Shown here piece by piece: positions 20,524 through 29,272 of a DNA stretch of 64,000 nucleotides. Position numbers and translations under genes: made by a program. The notes beneath the pieces were generated by a model. The model had not been told where the DNA came from. It saw only the letters and a list, made by a program, of their open reading frames with translations, and did no database searches. The DNA is from Pseudomonas sp. Irchel s3b2 (GTDB taxonomy: Bacteria > Pseudomonadota > Gammaproteobacteria > Pseudomonadales > Pseudomonadaceae), in assembly GCF_900187445.1 (NCBI RefSeq), contig NZ_FYEB01000016.1, forward strand, positions 1 to 64,000. The letters run 5' to 3'. How positions within the stretch are numbered: position 1 is the first letter of the stretch; each line of letters starts with the position of its first letter.

Positions 20524-20571
20524 GTTCAAAACTCCTGGATGTCTGATCTGACGCTAAAAATGTTCAGGGCT

Positions 20572-20611
20572 GAAAAAACAAAACCCCCGGTCGGGGAGCC
20601 GACCGGGGGTT
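20572..20611 (-). terminator. Intrinsic terminator (attenuator) in the DAHP synthase leader
   Basis: On the minus strand a perfect 13-bp stem AACCCCCGGTCGG / CCGACCGGGGGTT with a CTCC loop is followed by TTGTTTTTTC. It lies 47 bases past the stop of the first aromatic leader peptide and about 250 bases before the synthase ATG. A terminator this strong inside a leader that must be crossed to reach the gene is the hallmark of attenuation. Confidence 0.88.
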
Positions 20612-20658
20612 GAGAATTCTCTGGTGGCGACCCGTTTAAAGTGGGCGCCGTGTGGGTA

Positions 20659-20787
20659 TCAGGCGCGCCAGTGGCTAAACCAATACCCAAAATAAAAGCT
20701 GACCGAAGCACAAACGTCATTCGCCCGGGCAGCCACAACCGAGCGCGAGGCGCTGGCGGTACGAAGCTGTAAGAGGGCGTTGAGCAT
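20659..20787 (-). CDS. Aromatic-rich leader peptide of the DAHP synthase attenuator
   Basis: A 42-codon ORF (MLNALLQLRTASASRS...) that ends with FYFGYWFSHWRA: seven of ten residues in FYFGYWFSHW are Phe, Tyr or Trp. This is the standard design of an attenuator leader, where ribosome stalling at aromatic codons changes RNA pairing. The RNA over codons GGG-TAT (20683-20689, TGGGTAT on the minus strand) can pair with ATACCCA at 20653-20659, which overlaps the stop codon, giving a pause-type hairpin. The intrinsic terminator follows 47 bases later. The ATG at 20787 is preceded by CGGAGACAGACC. Confidence 0.82.
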   Translation of the reverse strand: MLNALLQLRTASASRSVVAARANDVCASVSFYFGYWFSHWRA

Positions 20788-20946
20788 GGTCTGTCTCCGA
20801 TGAATGCACCGAGCTTACTAGAGGCCGGTACGCGGATTCAATCAGAAAATGCTATCGATGATCACGGGTTTTTCTATCGCTTGAGTACATAGAGGGTTGT
20901 GACACACTTTGCACTGCGCCCAAACACAACGACACAAGGACGAACC

Positions 20947-21705
20947 ATGACGACACTGAGCATCGCCGCCGCTCAAGCGATCTCCATCGCTGGTGATCTT
21001 GCCGCCAATATTTCCTGGCACCAGCGCTTCATGCAGGTTGCCGCGGAGCAGGGCGTGCAATTGCTGGTGTTCCCGGAGTTATCGCTGACCGGGTATGAGC
21101 GTAGCCTGGCGGCGGAGTTGGCCATAACGCCTGACGCCGGGGTGTTGCAGCCGCTGCGCGATTTCGCACGGGAAGTCGGTGTGACCAGTATCGTCGGGAT
21201 GCCGATTCGTCTGTCGGACGATTCGCCGATATTGATCGGTGCTCTGGTCTTGGGCGCCGATGGTTCGCTCGGGGTTTACAGCAAACAGCATCTGCATCCG
21301 GGCGAAGAGGTAGCATTTGCTCCTGGAACGGGCGGTTCGACATTGAAAATCGGTACCGACACCGTCGCACTGGCGGTATGTGCTGATTTTTCTCACGCCA
21401 GTCACGCGACAGCGGCGGCGGCTCAGGGCGCTGATCTTTACGCTGCGGGCGTGTTGATCACAGAAAACGGCTACGCTCCAGATACCGCACTATTGCAAGG
21501 TTATGCCCAAACCCATGCGATGGCGGTGCTGATGGCCAACCATGGCGGCGCAACGGGTGGCTGGGAATCGGCAGGACGCAGTGCAATCTGGGCGGCGGAC
21601 GGGACGTTGATTGTGGCGGCACCGGGCACGGGGAATCTTATGGTTGTTGCTCGCCGCAATGCCGACGGCTGGAAGGGGCAAATCGTGGCTGTGGCGGAGG
21701 CTTGA
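20947..21705 (+). CDS. Carbon-nitrogen hydrolase (nitrilase superfamily)
   Basis: A 252-residue amidase-type hydrolase with the Glu-Lys-Cys triad visible: Glu44 in VFPELSLTGYE, Lys113 in YSKQHLHPGEE and Cys145 in LAVCADFSHA. The substrate is not predictable from this sequence; omega-amidase-like and other small-amide activities are possible. No signal peptide. I chose ATG 20947 (MTTLSIAAAQ), where homology begins, over an in-frame ATG 16 codons upstream. The stop codon is followed at once by the acetyltransferase ATG, so the two are one operon. Confidence 0.88.
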   Translation: MTTLSIAAAQAISIAGDLAANISWHQRFMQVAAEQGVQLLVFPELSLTGYERSLAAELAITPDAGVLQPLRDFAREVGVTSIVGMPIRLSDDSPILIGALVLGADGSLGVYSKQHLHPGEEVAFAPGTGGSTLKIGTDTVALAVCADFSHASHATAAAAQGADLYAAGVLITENGYAPDTALLQGYAQTHAMAVLMANHGGATGGWESAGRSAIWAADGTLIVAAPGTGNLMVVARRNADGWKGQIVAVAEA

Positions 21706-22149
21706 ATGGGGTTCGAATTACGTCCGGCAACATCTCGGGACCTGGACTTCGCTCGTAACCTGACTTGCCGAAACATGCTTCGCTACTACATTCAACATGA
21801 TCTGTTATGGCTGGACGAGGCCTTCGATGTCGCTTGGGAGGGACGCGAAAACTGGCTGATTGTGCGTGATGAGACGCTGATGGGTTATATCAGCCTGAGC
21901 CGTGATGCCAGGGCCTTGTATATCCGCGAATTGCATTTACTTGAAGCGTATCAGGGCCAGGGCGCAGGTTCCTGGGCGATCGATCAGGTATTCGCCATGG
22001 CATGCAAGGAGCGACGTTCGGCATTGCGTCTGACCGTTTTTGAAAATAACCCGGCAAAAAAGCTCTACGAAAGAAAGGGTCTGAAGGTGGTCGGCAAAGA
22101 CGACTGTTTCCTGAGAATGCAGCGTGATATCAATGAACTGCTTCGCTGA
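21706..22149 (+). CDS. GNAT-family N-acetyltransferase
   Basis: A 147-residue GNAT enzyme transferring an acetyl group from acetyl-CoA to an unknown amine. The acetyl-CoA loop is seen as LEAYQGQGAGSWAI (V/I-x-x-x-x-Q-G-x-G-x type, residues about 79-92). The C-terminal ENNPAKKLYERKGLKVV is the usual beta-5/alpha-4 end of the fold. It starts directly after the stop codon of the nitrilase-type gene. Confidence 0.88.
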   Translation: MGFELRPATSRDLDFARNLTCRNMLRYYIQHDLLWLDEAFDVAWEGRENWLIVRDETLMGYISLSRDARALYIRELHLLEAYQGQGAGSWAIDQVFAMACKERRSALRLTVFENNPAKKLYERKGLKVVGKDDCFLRMQRDINELLR

Positions 22150-22276
22150 AACACTCTAGTGGCAAGCCTCGCAAGAAGAATTGACACTTTTTATATGCTG
22201 CTTTCCGCTAGGTCTGCCAGTTGCTTTTTGCTAAGGTGTTCGGCAATCCAATAAGACCAAATCGCGAGGTGTCTGC

Positions 22277-22918
22277 TTGATTAGGGTGCTAGTAGTCGAT
22301 GACCATGATCTCGTTCGTACAGGCATTACACGAATGCTGGCTGACATCGATGGCCTGCAAGTAGTCGGCCAGGCTGAGTCAGGGGAGGAATCCCTGCTTA
22401 AAGCGCGAGAGTTGAAACCCGATGTGGTGCTGATGGACGTCAAGATGCCCGGGATCGGTGGTCTTGAAGCCACGCGCAAATTATTGCGCAGTCATCCAGA
22501 CATCAAAGTCGTCGCAGTTACCGTATGCGAAGAGGATCCGTTTCCTACCCGGCTGTTGCAGGCAGGTGCCGCAGGTTATCTCACCAAGGGCGCCGGATTG
22601 CCTGAAATGGTCCAGGCCATTCGCCTGGTGTTTGCCGGGCAACGCTATATCAGCCCGCAGATTGCCCAGCAACTGGCGATCAAGTCGTTCCAGCCAACCA
22701 ATGATTCGCCCTTCGACGCCTTGTCGGAGCGGGAAATCCAGATTGCGTTGATGATTGTCGGCTGTCAGAAGGTGCAGATCATTTCTGACAAGCTGTGCCT
22801 GTCGCCAAAAACAGTGAATACCTACCGTTACCGAATTTTCGAGAAGCTTTCGATCAGCAGCGATGTCGAGTTGACGCTGTTGGCGGTTCGTCACGGCATG
22901 GTTGATGCCAGCCTCTGA
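22277..22918 (+). CDS. gacA: Global response regulator GacA
   Basis: A 213-residue NarL/LuxR-type response regulator, the output of the GacS/GacA system that switches on regulatory RNAs and so secondary metabolism. The receiver has the acidic pair VDDH near residue 9, the phospho-acceptor Asp54 in VLMDVKMPG and Lys in YLTKGAG. The LuxR helix-turn-helix is [18 protein letters not shown]...[17 protein letters not shown]. The start is TTG at 22277 (TTGATTAGGGTG); no ATG or GTG fits. uvrC follows two bases after the stop, the conserved Pseudomonas order. Confidence 0.96.
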   Translation: MIRVLVVDDHDLVRTGITRMLADIDGLQVVGQAESGEESLLKARELKPDVVLMDVKMPGIGGLEATRKLLRSHPDIKVVAVTVCEEDPFPTRLLQAGAAGYLTKGAGLPEMVQAIRLVFAGQRYISPQIAQQLAIKSFQPTNDSPFDALSEREIQIALMIVGCQKVQIISDKLCLSPKTVNTYRYRIFEKLSISSDVELTLLAVRHGMVDASL

Positions 22919-22920
22919 AA

Positions 22921-24744
22921 ATGACTGAAACCTTCGATCCAAGTGCTTTTCTGTCGACGGTCAGTGGGCGGCCGGGCGTCTATCGCATGTTCGACATCGA
23001 TGCGCGTCTGCTTTATGTCGGCAAAGCCAAAAATCTCAAGAAGCGTTTGGCGAGCTATTTCCGCAAAGCGGGTCTTGCCCCCAAGACCGCTGCGCTGGTA
23101 GGCCGTATCGCCCAGGTCGAAACCACTATCACGGCCAACGAAACCGAAGCCTTGCTGCTTGAGCAGACGCTGATCAAGGAATGGCGCCCGCCATACAACA
23201 TCCTGCTGCGCGACGACAAATCCTACCCTTACGTCTTTCTCTCGGATGGTCAGTTCCCACGCTTGAGCATTCATCGGGGGGCGAAAAAGGCCAAGGGCAA
23301 ATATTTCGGCCCTTATCCCAGCGCCGGTGCGATTCGCGAAAGCCTGAGTCTGCTGCAAAAGGCTTTTTTTGTTCGTCAGTGTGAAGACAGCTTTTACAAG
23401 AATCGCGCTCGACCTTGCCTGCAATACCAGATCAAGCGCTGTAAGGCGCCGTGTGTGGGACTGGTGGAACCCGAGGTGTATGCCGAAGATGTACGCCACT
23501 CGGTGATGTTTCTTGAAGGGCGCAGCAACGCCCTGGCGGACGAGTTGTCTGCGGCCATGGAGGAGGCGGCGGTCAACCTCGAGTTCGAGCGTGCCGCCGA
23601 GTTGCGTGACCAGATCTCATTGCTGCGTCGGGTCCAGGACCAGCAGAGCATGGAAGGCGGGACGGGCGATGTCGATGTGATTGCGGCGTTCGTCAATCCA
23701 GGTGGCGCCTGTGTACACCTGATCAGCGTGCGCGGTGGCCGGGTATTGGGGAGCAAGAACTTCTTTCCGCAGGTGGGTATTGAGGAAGACGTTGCCGAAG
23801 TCATGGCCGCGTTTCTCGGCCAATATTACATCAGCAGTCCCGAACGCGACTTGCCGAGCGAGCTGATCGTCAACGTGGTACACGAAGACTTTCCGACCCT
23901 GATCGCAGCCATCGAAGAGCTGCGCGGTCGTGAGTTGACCATCAGCCATCGAGTACGCGGCACCCGAGCGCGCTGGCAGCAATTGGCGGTCACTAATGCT
24001 GAGCAAGCGCTGGGCGCACGTCTGGCTAACCGGCAACACGTTGCGGCACGTTTCGATGCTCTGGCCGACGTGCTGAGCCTGGATGAACCGCCGCAACGTC
24101 TTGAGTGTTATGACATCAGTCATTCCAGCGGCGAGGCCACTGTGGCGTCCTGCGTGGTGTTCGGCCCGGAAGGCCCGATCAAATCCGACTATCGCCGCTA
24201 CAACATTGAAGGCGTTACGCCAGGCGACGACTATGCCGCGATGCATCAGGCCTTGAGCCGGCGCTTCAGCAAATTGAAGGACGGCGAGGGTAAATTGCCG
24301 GACATTTTGCTGGTCGACGGCGGTAAAGGTCAGCTGTCGATGGCGCGTGACGTGCTAAACGAACTGGCTGTGCCGGATCTTATTCTCTTGGGTGTGGCCA
24401 AGGGCGCAACACGCAAGGCCGGTTTCGAAACCCTGTACCTCAACGATGCGGCCCATGAATTCACCTTGCGCGGCGATTCCCCCGCGCTGCATTTAATTCA
24501 GCAGATTCGCGACGAAGCCCACCGTTTCGCCATTACCGGGCACCGCGCACGTCGTGGAAAAACTCGCCGCACGTCTACACTTGAGGGCGTTGCCGGCGTC
24601 GGACCGACACGTCGACGCGATTTGTTGAAACATTTTGGTGGATTGCAGGAGCTGTCTCGTGCCAGCATCGAAGAGATTGCCAAAGCACCCGGAATCAGCA
24701 AAAAGCTCGCAGAGTTGATTTATGCAAATCTGCACAGCGAGTAG
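22921..24744 (+). CDS. uvrC: Excinuclease ABC subunit C (UvrC)
   Basis: A 607-residue nuclease that makes the two incisions of nucleotide excision repair. The N-terminal GIY-YIG domain starts with [10 protein letters not shown] and has [15 protein letters not shown] Cys-rich segment ([16 protein letters not shown]) is followed by the UVR helix pair that binds UvrB (about 200-240). The C-terminal RNase H-like endonuclease domain has [10 protein letters not shown] and [10 protein letters not shown], and the end carries helix-hairpin-helix motifs ([16 protein letters not shown]). Full length. It is two bases after gacA and upstream of pgsA. Confidence 0.97.
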   Translation: MTETFDPSAFLSTVSGRPGVYRMFDIDARLLYVGKAKNLKKRLASYFRKAGLAPKTAALVGRIAQVETTITANETEALLLEQTLIKEWRPPYNILLRDDKSYPYVFLSDGQFPRLSIHRGAKKAKGKYFGPYPSAGAIRESLSLLQKAFFVRQCEDSFYKNRARPCLQYQIKRCKAPCVGLVEPEVYAEDVRHSVMFLEGRSNALADELSAAMEEAAVNLEFERAAELRDQISLLRRVQDQQSMEGGTGDVDVIAAFVNPGGACVHLISVRGGRVLGSKNFFPQVGIEEDVAEVMAAFLGQYYISSPERDLPSELIVNVVHEDFPTLIAAIEELRGRELTISHRVRGTRARWQQLAVTNAEQALGARLANRQHVAARFDALADVLSLDEPPQRLECYDISHSSGEATVASCVVFGPEGPIKSDYRRYNIEGVTPGDDYAAMHQALSRRFSKLKDGEGKLPDILLVDGGKGQLSMARDVLNELAVPDLILLGVAKGATRKAGFETLYLNDAAHEFTLRGDSPALHLIQQIRDEAHRFAITGHRARRGKTRRTSTLEGVAGVGPTRRRDLLKHFGGLQELSRASIEEIAKAPGISKKLAELIYANLHSE

Positions 24745-24777
24745 AATGCCCAACTCACCTCGTAGCCAGTTGTGCCG

Positions 24778-25338
24778 ATGAATATCCCTAATCTGATTAC
24801 CGTTCTACGCGTCCTGCTCATCCCGATCTTCATTTTGCTGTTTTACTTGCCTTACCATTGGAGCTATTTGGCGTCCGCCTCGGTCTTTGCATTTGCTGCC
24901 GCGACCGACTGGCTCGACGGGTATCTGGCCCGTCGTCTGGAACAAAGCACACCGTTCGGGGCCTTCCTCGATCCTGTTGCGGACAAGCTGATGGTCGCTG
25001 TTGCCCTGGTTCTGCTGGTGCAAGAGCATGGCAACCTGTGGCTCACGCTGCCGGCCGCCGTAATCATCGGTCGTGAAATTGTCGTTTCGGCACTGCGCGA
25101 GTGGATGGCCGAACTCGGTGCCCGTGCTCATGTGGCGGTGTCGAACCTGGGCAAATGGAAAACCGCCGCGCAAATGCTGGCGCTGGTGATCCTGCTGGCC
25201 AATCCGTCGAGTTTCAGCTTCTGGGTCCTGATGGGTTACGCCTTGCTGCTGGTGTCCGCGGGCCTGACGTTGTGGTCCATGGTCCAATACTTGCGGGCCG
25301 CCTGGCCACATCTGAAGACGGACGTGGAAAAGAAATAA
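24778..25338 (+). CDS. pgsA: CDP-diacylglycerol--glycerol-3-phosphate 3-phosphatidyltransferase (PgsA)
   Basis: A 186-residue inner-membrane enzyme making phosphatidylglycerol phosphate. It has the CDP-alcohol phosphotransferase signature [19 protein letters not shown], with all four Asp of the motif, and four or more hydrophobic segments. ATG at 24778 ([11 protein letters not shown]) is the conserved start; an upstream in-frame GTG two codons earlier is less likely. It follows uvrC by 33 bases and precedes tRNA-Gly. Confidence 0.95.
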   Translation: MNIPNLITVLRVLLIPIFILLFYLPYHWSYLASASVFAFAAATDWLDGYLARRLEQSTPFGAFLDPVADKLMVAVALVLLVQEHGNLWLTLPAAVIIGREIVVSALREWMAELGARAHVAVSNLGKWKTAAQMLALVILLANPSSFSFWVLMGYALLLVSAGLTLWSMVQYLRAAWPHLKTDVEKK

Positions 25339-25358
25339 AACTTTTTTGAATCAAGGGG

Positions 25359-25386
25359 TTGACGGAGCATCTGGATTCTATAGAAT
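25359..25386 (+). promoter_or_regulatory. Sigma-70-type promoter of tRNA-Gly
   Basis: TTGACG (25359-25364) and TAGAAT (25381-25386) are separated by 16 bases. The predicted start point lies a few bases before the mature tRNA at 25402. Confidence 0.7.
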
Positions 25387-25401
25387 GCGCCTCACCAAGA
25401 C

Positions 25402-25477
<76 letters not shown>

Positions 25478-25524
25478 AATATTGCGCTACAGAGTTCCAC
25501 TGAATTCTGTAAGTGATTGAAATC

Positions 25525-25546
25525 AGGACCTTCGGGTCCTTTTTTC
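25525..25546 (+). terminator. Intrinsic terminator after tRNA-Gly
   Basis: AGGACC-TTCG-GGTCCT with a stable UUCG-type loop, followed by a run of T. It lies 48 bases past the tRNA. Confidence 0.88.
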
Positions 25547-25687
25547 GTTCCGGCGGGAAGCACTGAAATCCAGCACTATCCGGTGCGTTTAAGTCCAGGA
25601 TTCTGACGCGTACTAAATCGGTTTGTTGCTGGAGCAGTTTACGTAGCGAGATGAGCATCTAGCCCTGACTCTGTTCAGGAGCTCGCG

Positions 25688-25921
25688 ATGGCACTCTCAG
25701 AAATGGCTGTTCGACACGCCCGAGTCACAGGTAATGACTACACGCTCGGTGACAGTGATGGCCTCACGCTCAACGTGGCGGTTAGCGGCGGAAAAATCTG
25801 GCTTTTCCGTTACTACTGGTCAGGCAAGCAGAAGCGCATGTCTCTCGGTAGTTACCCGCAGATCAGCCTCAAAGAAGCCCGAGCGCGACGCGATGAGGCG
25901 CGTGCCTTGGTAGCCTTTTAG
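25688..25921 (+). pseudogene. Integrase remnant (P4-type tyrosine recombinase, N-terminal part only)
   Basis: Seventy-seven codons matching only the N-terminal arm-type DNA-binding domain of a phage-like integrase (MALSEMAVRHARVTG..., with SLGSYPQISLKEARARRDEARALVA). The match breaks off there, two codons before a stop, and the core-binding and catalytic domains (about 300 residues) are missing. Position 211 bases after tRNA-Gly is where the integrase of a tRNA-Gly-specific island normally sits. A related remnant at 37167 continues a little further past the same ALVA point. Confidence 0.85.
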
Positions 25922-25970
25922 GCGGCATCACTGGCCGGTGTTCGTCAGGCCAGCACGTCCAGGCGTGACG

Positions 25971-26486
25971 TTACTGCGCCTTGATCGCTGTAACCGTGAT
26001 CTCCACCAACCAGCCCGGCGGTACCAGGCGTATGACTTGAGCGCGGGTACGCGCAGGCACGTTAGGCTGGGCCTGCGTTCCGAAGTACTGGTTGTAAACC
26101 TCTGAGAAGCCCTCGAAGTCGGCCTCTCCGTTCAACGCCGGGTCGCCGACGACAAGCGCTTGCATACTCACCACGTCACCCAAGGTATAACCGTGACGCT
26201 TCAGTGTGGCCTCGATCTGCTTGATGACACTCAGGGTTTGCGCCTTGGTGCCGCCGTAGGCCTTGATCGAGCCGGCTGCGGCGCTGGGGTCGGCAAGCTC
26301 CGGCCCGACCCCGCTGAGGACGATCTGCCTGGCATTGGCAGGGACCTCGATGGCTTCGGCGAATTCCCGAGCCCAAGGCTCGCTGGCACTGGCGGGGTTC
26401 AGGTGGCGAATGATGTTGTCACTGGCTTGAGTGGGCATGATGGATAGCATTCCAGTTAGTACGATAAAGAGGGTTGCAACACGCAT
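25971..26486 (-). CDS. Exported RidA/YjgF-family protein
   Basis: A 171-residue member of the RidA superfamily with an N-terminal signal peptide (MRVATLFIVLTGMLSIMPTQA), so it is probably periplasmic, unlike RidA itself. RidA enzymes hydrolyse reactive 2-imino acids to 2-oxo acids plus ammonia. The key Arg of the active site appears in NVPARTRAQVIRL, and the GGTKAQTLSVIKQIEATL helix is the family hallmark. An upstream in-frame extension before the Met at 26486 lacks homology. A LysR-type box at 26607-26629, identical in layout to the one upstream of the ABC operon, puts this gene under the same regulator. Confidence 0.82.
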   Translation of the reverse strand: MRVATLFIVLTGMLSIMPTQASDNIIRHLNPASASEPWAREFAEAIEVPANARQIVLSGVGPELADPSAAAGSIKAYGGTKAQTLSVIKQIEATLKRHGYTLGDVVSMQALVVGDPALNGEADFEGFSEVYNQYFGTQAQPNVPARTRAQVIRLVPPGWLVEITVTAIKAQ

Positions 26487-26606
26487 TGGAGTGTCCCTTT
26501 GATGTCTTGGCATTGCCACGCCGAGCAGCCCTGCCATCAGGGATTGCGGCGCAGCAACCGATCATCGGCAGGTGCTCATGCACTGACAAACGATTTGATT
26601 GCACAC

Positions 26607-26629
26607 ATGCATGAGCTGAGGGCATGCAT
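26607..26629. promoter_or_regulatory. LysR-type operator (ATGCAT-N11-ATGCAT) upstream of ridA
   Basis: ATGCAT-GAGCTGAGGGC-ATGCAT, a T-N11-A dyad of the kind bound by LysR-type regulators. Its lower edge is 120 bases upstream of the ridA ATG. The same ATGCAT arms and N11 spacing recur at 27643-27665. Confidence 0.72.
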
Positions 26630-26637
26630 GGTGGAAT

Positions 26638-27618
26638 TCACTTGGTTTCATGAATGATCTTGCTCGCCAGGTCACGAATCTGCGCCGCCTCGCTCTGTAC
26701 CCATTTGCAGAATAATCTCAGGGAGCGGTCCTCCGCCGCGTCTTTGCCGGTCAGCAGGTAATACTCCCCGGCGCTCTCAAGCCCAGGCTCGAAAGGGCAC
26801 AGCAGTTCATGGCGAAAATCGCATTGCTGGAGTAGCACCAGTGGCACGATCGCCACGCCCTTGCAATCGCGTGCCGCCTGCAACGCAATAAAGAAGTGCC
26901 CGAAATCCGCCGTCTCCTTGAATTTTTCGTAATTGAGCTTGTGCTGGCCAAGCCAGTCAGGCCAGGCATGCTTGCGGCTTGAGGTATTTATCAGCCGGTA
27001 ATGCAGCAGATCCTTGGGCGTCTCCAGCGGTGCGCCTTGGGACAGTAGGCGGCGGGCAATGACCGGCACCAGCACGTCGGCAAACAACGGCTCAGCCCTG
27101 ACGCCGGTCCAATTGTCGACCATCTCCATTTCTATGCGCGGCTGTTTCTTCTGATAGACCTTGCCCGGCAGCCGCCCCACCCGTAGGGCGACGTCGACGG
27201 TGCCTGAATGAAAATCCACCGGATGGATCGAGGTGATCAGGCGTAGCTCGATGTCCGGATAAGCCTGGGTGAACTTGCCCAGGCGTGGCATCAGCCAGAG
27301 TGTGGCGAGCGTCGGCAGCACGTTGACCGTCACTATCTGCGGGTCCTTGCTGTTCCTGACTTTGGTAGTGGCTTTGGCGATGGCCTGAAACGCGGCCTGA
27401 ATGCTCTGCAAGTATTGACTGCCGGCATCCGTCAGCTCAATGCGCCGGGTCATGCGCTCGAACAGCTTGCAGCCCAGGAAGGATTCCAGGGCGCGGATCT
27501 GGCGACTGACGGCGCTTTGGGTAATGAACAGCTCCTTGCCGGCGTCGGTGAAAGACAGATGACGGGCGGCGACTTCGAACACTTTGAGCGCAGCGAGCGG
27601 GGGCAACTGAGGCGACAT
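26638..27618 (-). CDS. LysR-type transcriptional regulator (GcvA-like)
   Basis: A 326-residue LysR regulator. The N-terminal winged helix has LAALKVFEVAARHLSFTDAG and the recognition helix segment TQSAVSRQIRALE. The GcvA-like subgroup is suggested by the LPPLAALKVFE start. The rest is an effector-binding domain of periplasmic-binding fold. ATG at 27618 (MSPQLPPLA) fits the family start better than an in-frame ATG ten codons earlier, which overlaps the operator. It is divergent from the ABC operon and probably senses the imported compound or a product of it. Two near-identical boxes mark its likely targets. Confidence 0.9.
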   Translation of the reverse strand: MSPQLPPLAALKVFEVAARHLSFTDAGKELFITQSAVSRQIRALESFLGCKLFERMTRRIELTDAGSQYLQSIQAAFQAIAKATTKVRNSKDPQIVTVNVLPTLATLWLMPRLGKFTQAYPDIELRLITSIHPVDFHSGTVDVALRVGRLPGKVYQKKQPRIEMEMVDNWTGVRAEPLFADVLVPVIARRLLSQGAPLETPKDLLHYRLINTSSRKHAWPDWLGQHKLNYEKFKETADFGHFFIALQAARDCKGVAIVPLVLLQQCDFRHELLCPFEPGLESAGEYYLLTGKDAAEDRSLRLFCKWVQSEAAQIRDLASKIIHETK

Positions 27619-27642
27619 GTAGGCACCACCTAGGAAAGGTTT

Positions 27643-27665
27643 ATGCATGATTCTGGCTCATGCAT
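27643..27665. promoter_or_regulatory. LysR-type operator between lysR and the ABC operon
   Basis: ATGCATGA-TTCTGGC-TCATGCAT, a perfect 8-bp inverted repeat that also reads ATGCAT-N11-ATGCAT (T-N11-A). It is 25 bases upstream of the lysR ATG and 116 bases upstream of the ABC ATPase ATG, so one site can serve autoregulation and activation. Confidence 0.8.
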
Positions 27666-27781
27666 AGAGGTGCAACAAGTTGTTTGTCAGGCCTCGAAGG
27701 TCGGCCTTACGATCACCCCATCAGCCGGCGACCAATGTCGGCTGGGGCGTGCAAACCCAGAGCTGGAAGAGCCTAATTACA

Positions 27782-29272
27782 ATGAAAACCATTTTTCAGG
27801 CGTCAGGAATTTCCAAACACTACGGCACCACCTGCGCTCTGCGCGATGCGAACCTGGTGTTGAAAGCAGGGCAGATTCACGCATTGATGGGGGAGAACGG
27901 CGCAGGAAAATCGACATTCGTCAAAATCCTGGTCGGCGCCATTCGCCCGGATGGCGGGGCACTGGTGCTGGACGGGCAACCGGTGGTCTTCGGTTCGGTG
28001 CGTGATGCATTGAAACAGGGCGTGGTTCCGGTTTATCAGCACTCCACCTTGTTCACCCCATTGACCGTGCTTGAAAACCTGAGTGCCTTTGGCCTGGGTA
28101 GCGCGCAACGTTCGTGGGCCCGGAACAACTGCCTGGATCGCCAGCAAGCGACTGAAGTGCTGAGCCTGGTCGGCCTGGATGTATCGCTGGACAGCCTGGT
28201 CGATGAGCTGTCGCTGGGCGAGCGGCAGTTGCTGGAAATCGCCCGTGGCGTGGGCCGCCGCTGTTCGGTGCTGATTCTCGACGAGCCGACCGCCGCCCTG
28301 GGCGCCAGGGAAGCCGATCGCCTGCACCAGGCGTTGCAGGTGCTGTGCGCCAAAGGCACGGCGATTCTCTACATCTCGCACAAGATCGACGATATCAAGC
28401 GCATGGCGGACGCCGTGACCATTCTGCGCGACGGTTTGACGGTGGTGAATGCCGCTGCCCGCGACGATATTTCAGCAGAGCAGATCGTCCAGCACATGCT
28501 CGGGCAAACCTTTGAGCCGCAAGCGTTGTGCGTGAGTACCCGAGGTGAGGTGGTGCTTGAGGCCAAGGACATCCGGCTGACACCCACGGCGCAACCGTTG
28601 TCGCTTTGCGTGCACCAGGGTGAAGTGCTCGGCATCGTCGGTGTCGCCGGTTCTGGCGCCCTGCGCCTGGGCGAGGTGCTGGCGGGTGCGGCCAGCGGCC
28701 ACGGCGGGACGGTCTCGCTCAATGCAACGTCGGAGGTGGTCAATGATCGCCAGTCGGCAATGCGCGCTGGTATCGGCTACGTGCCCTCGGATCGACATGC
28801 CGATGGTTTGTTCCTCGGCTTGTCCGCGCTGCAAAACGCCTCGGCATCGGTCTTGCGTGGTTTTTCGAGCTGGGGCGTCCTGCGCTTGCGCGAGGAGGCC
28901 GGTCCGTTCGACGCCTTGATCGCTCAATTCAATCTCAACCCGCCACGACTGGATCTGGACGCGGCGTATTACAGCGGTGGCAATCAACAAAAGCTGCTGT
29001 TCCTGCGCAACCTGGTGCTACCGAACCTGCGCGTCCTGGTGGTATTGGAGCCGACCCGAGGGGTGGATGTGGGGGCCCGCGAAAGCATTCATCAAGCGCT
29101 TCGTGCACTGGCCTGTCGCGGCATTGCGATCATCGTGGTGTCGTCCGATCTGCTGGAGGTGAACACTTTGTGTCATCAGTTGCTGGTGGTCGCTTCCCAT
29201 CAGGTCGCGGGCCGGATGATGGCCGACGCGCAAACCGATGCAGTCCTTTCAATGATGGCGGGAGCGTGCTGA
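27782..29272 (+). CDS. Sugar-type ABC importer ATPase (RbsA/MglA family, two domains)
   Basis: A 496-residue double ATPase of the carbohydrate-uptake-2 (ribose-type) group. The first domain is complete: Walker A GENGAGKST, signature LSLGERQLLEIA, Walker B LILDEPTAA. In the second, Walker A is degenerate (GVAGSGALRLGE), as is usual in this group, and the signature is YSGGNQQK. The Walker B Asp is replaced by Leu422 (VVLEPTRGVD), which is unusual. ATG at 27782. It starts a tight operon with two permeases and a binding protein; the substrate is likely a small polar molecule and need not be a sugar. Confidence 0.9.
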   Translation: MKTIFQASGISKHYGTTCALRDANLVLKAGQIHALMGENGAGKSTFVKILVGAIRPDGGALVLDGQPVVFGSVRDALKQGVVPVYQHSTLFTPLTVLENLSAFGLGSAQRSWARNNCLDRQQATEVLSLVGLDVSLDSLVDELSLGERQLLEIARGVGRRCSVLILDEPTAALGAREADRLHQALQVLCAKGTAILYISHKIDDIKRMADAVTILRDGLTVVNAAARDDISAEQIVQHMLGQTFEPQALCVSTRGEVVLEAKDIRLTPTAQPLSLCVHQGEVLGIVGVAGSGALRLGEVLAGAASGHGGTVSLNATSEVVNDRQSAMRAGIGYVPSDRHADGLFLGLSALQNASASVLRGFSSWGVLRLREEAGPFDALIAQFNLNPPRLDLDAAYYSGGNQQKLLFLRNLVLPNLRVLVVLEPTRGVDVGARESIHQALRALACRGIAIIVVSSDLLEVNTLCHQLLVVASHQVAGRMMADAQTDAVLSMMAGAC

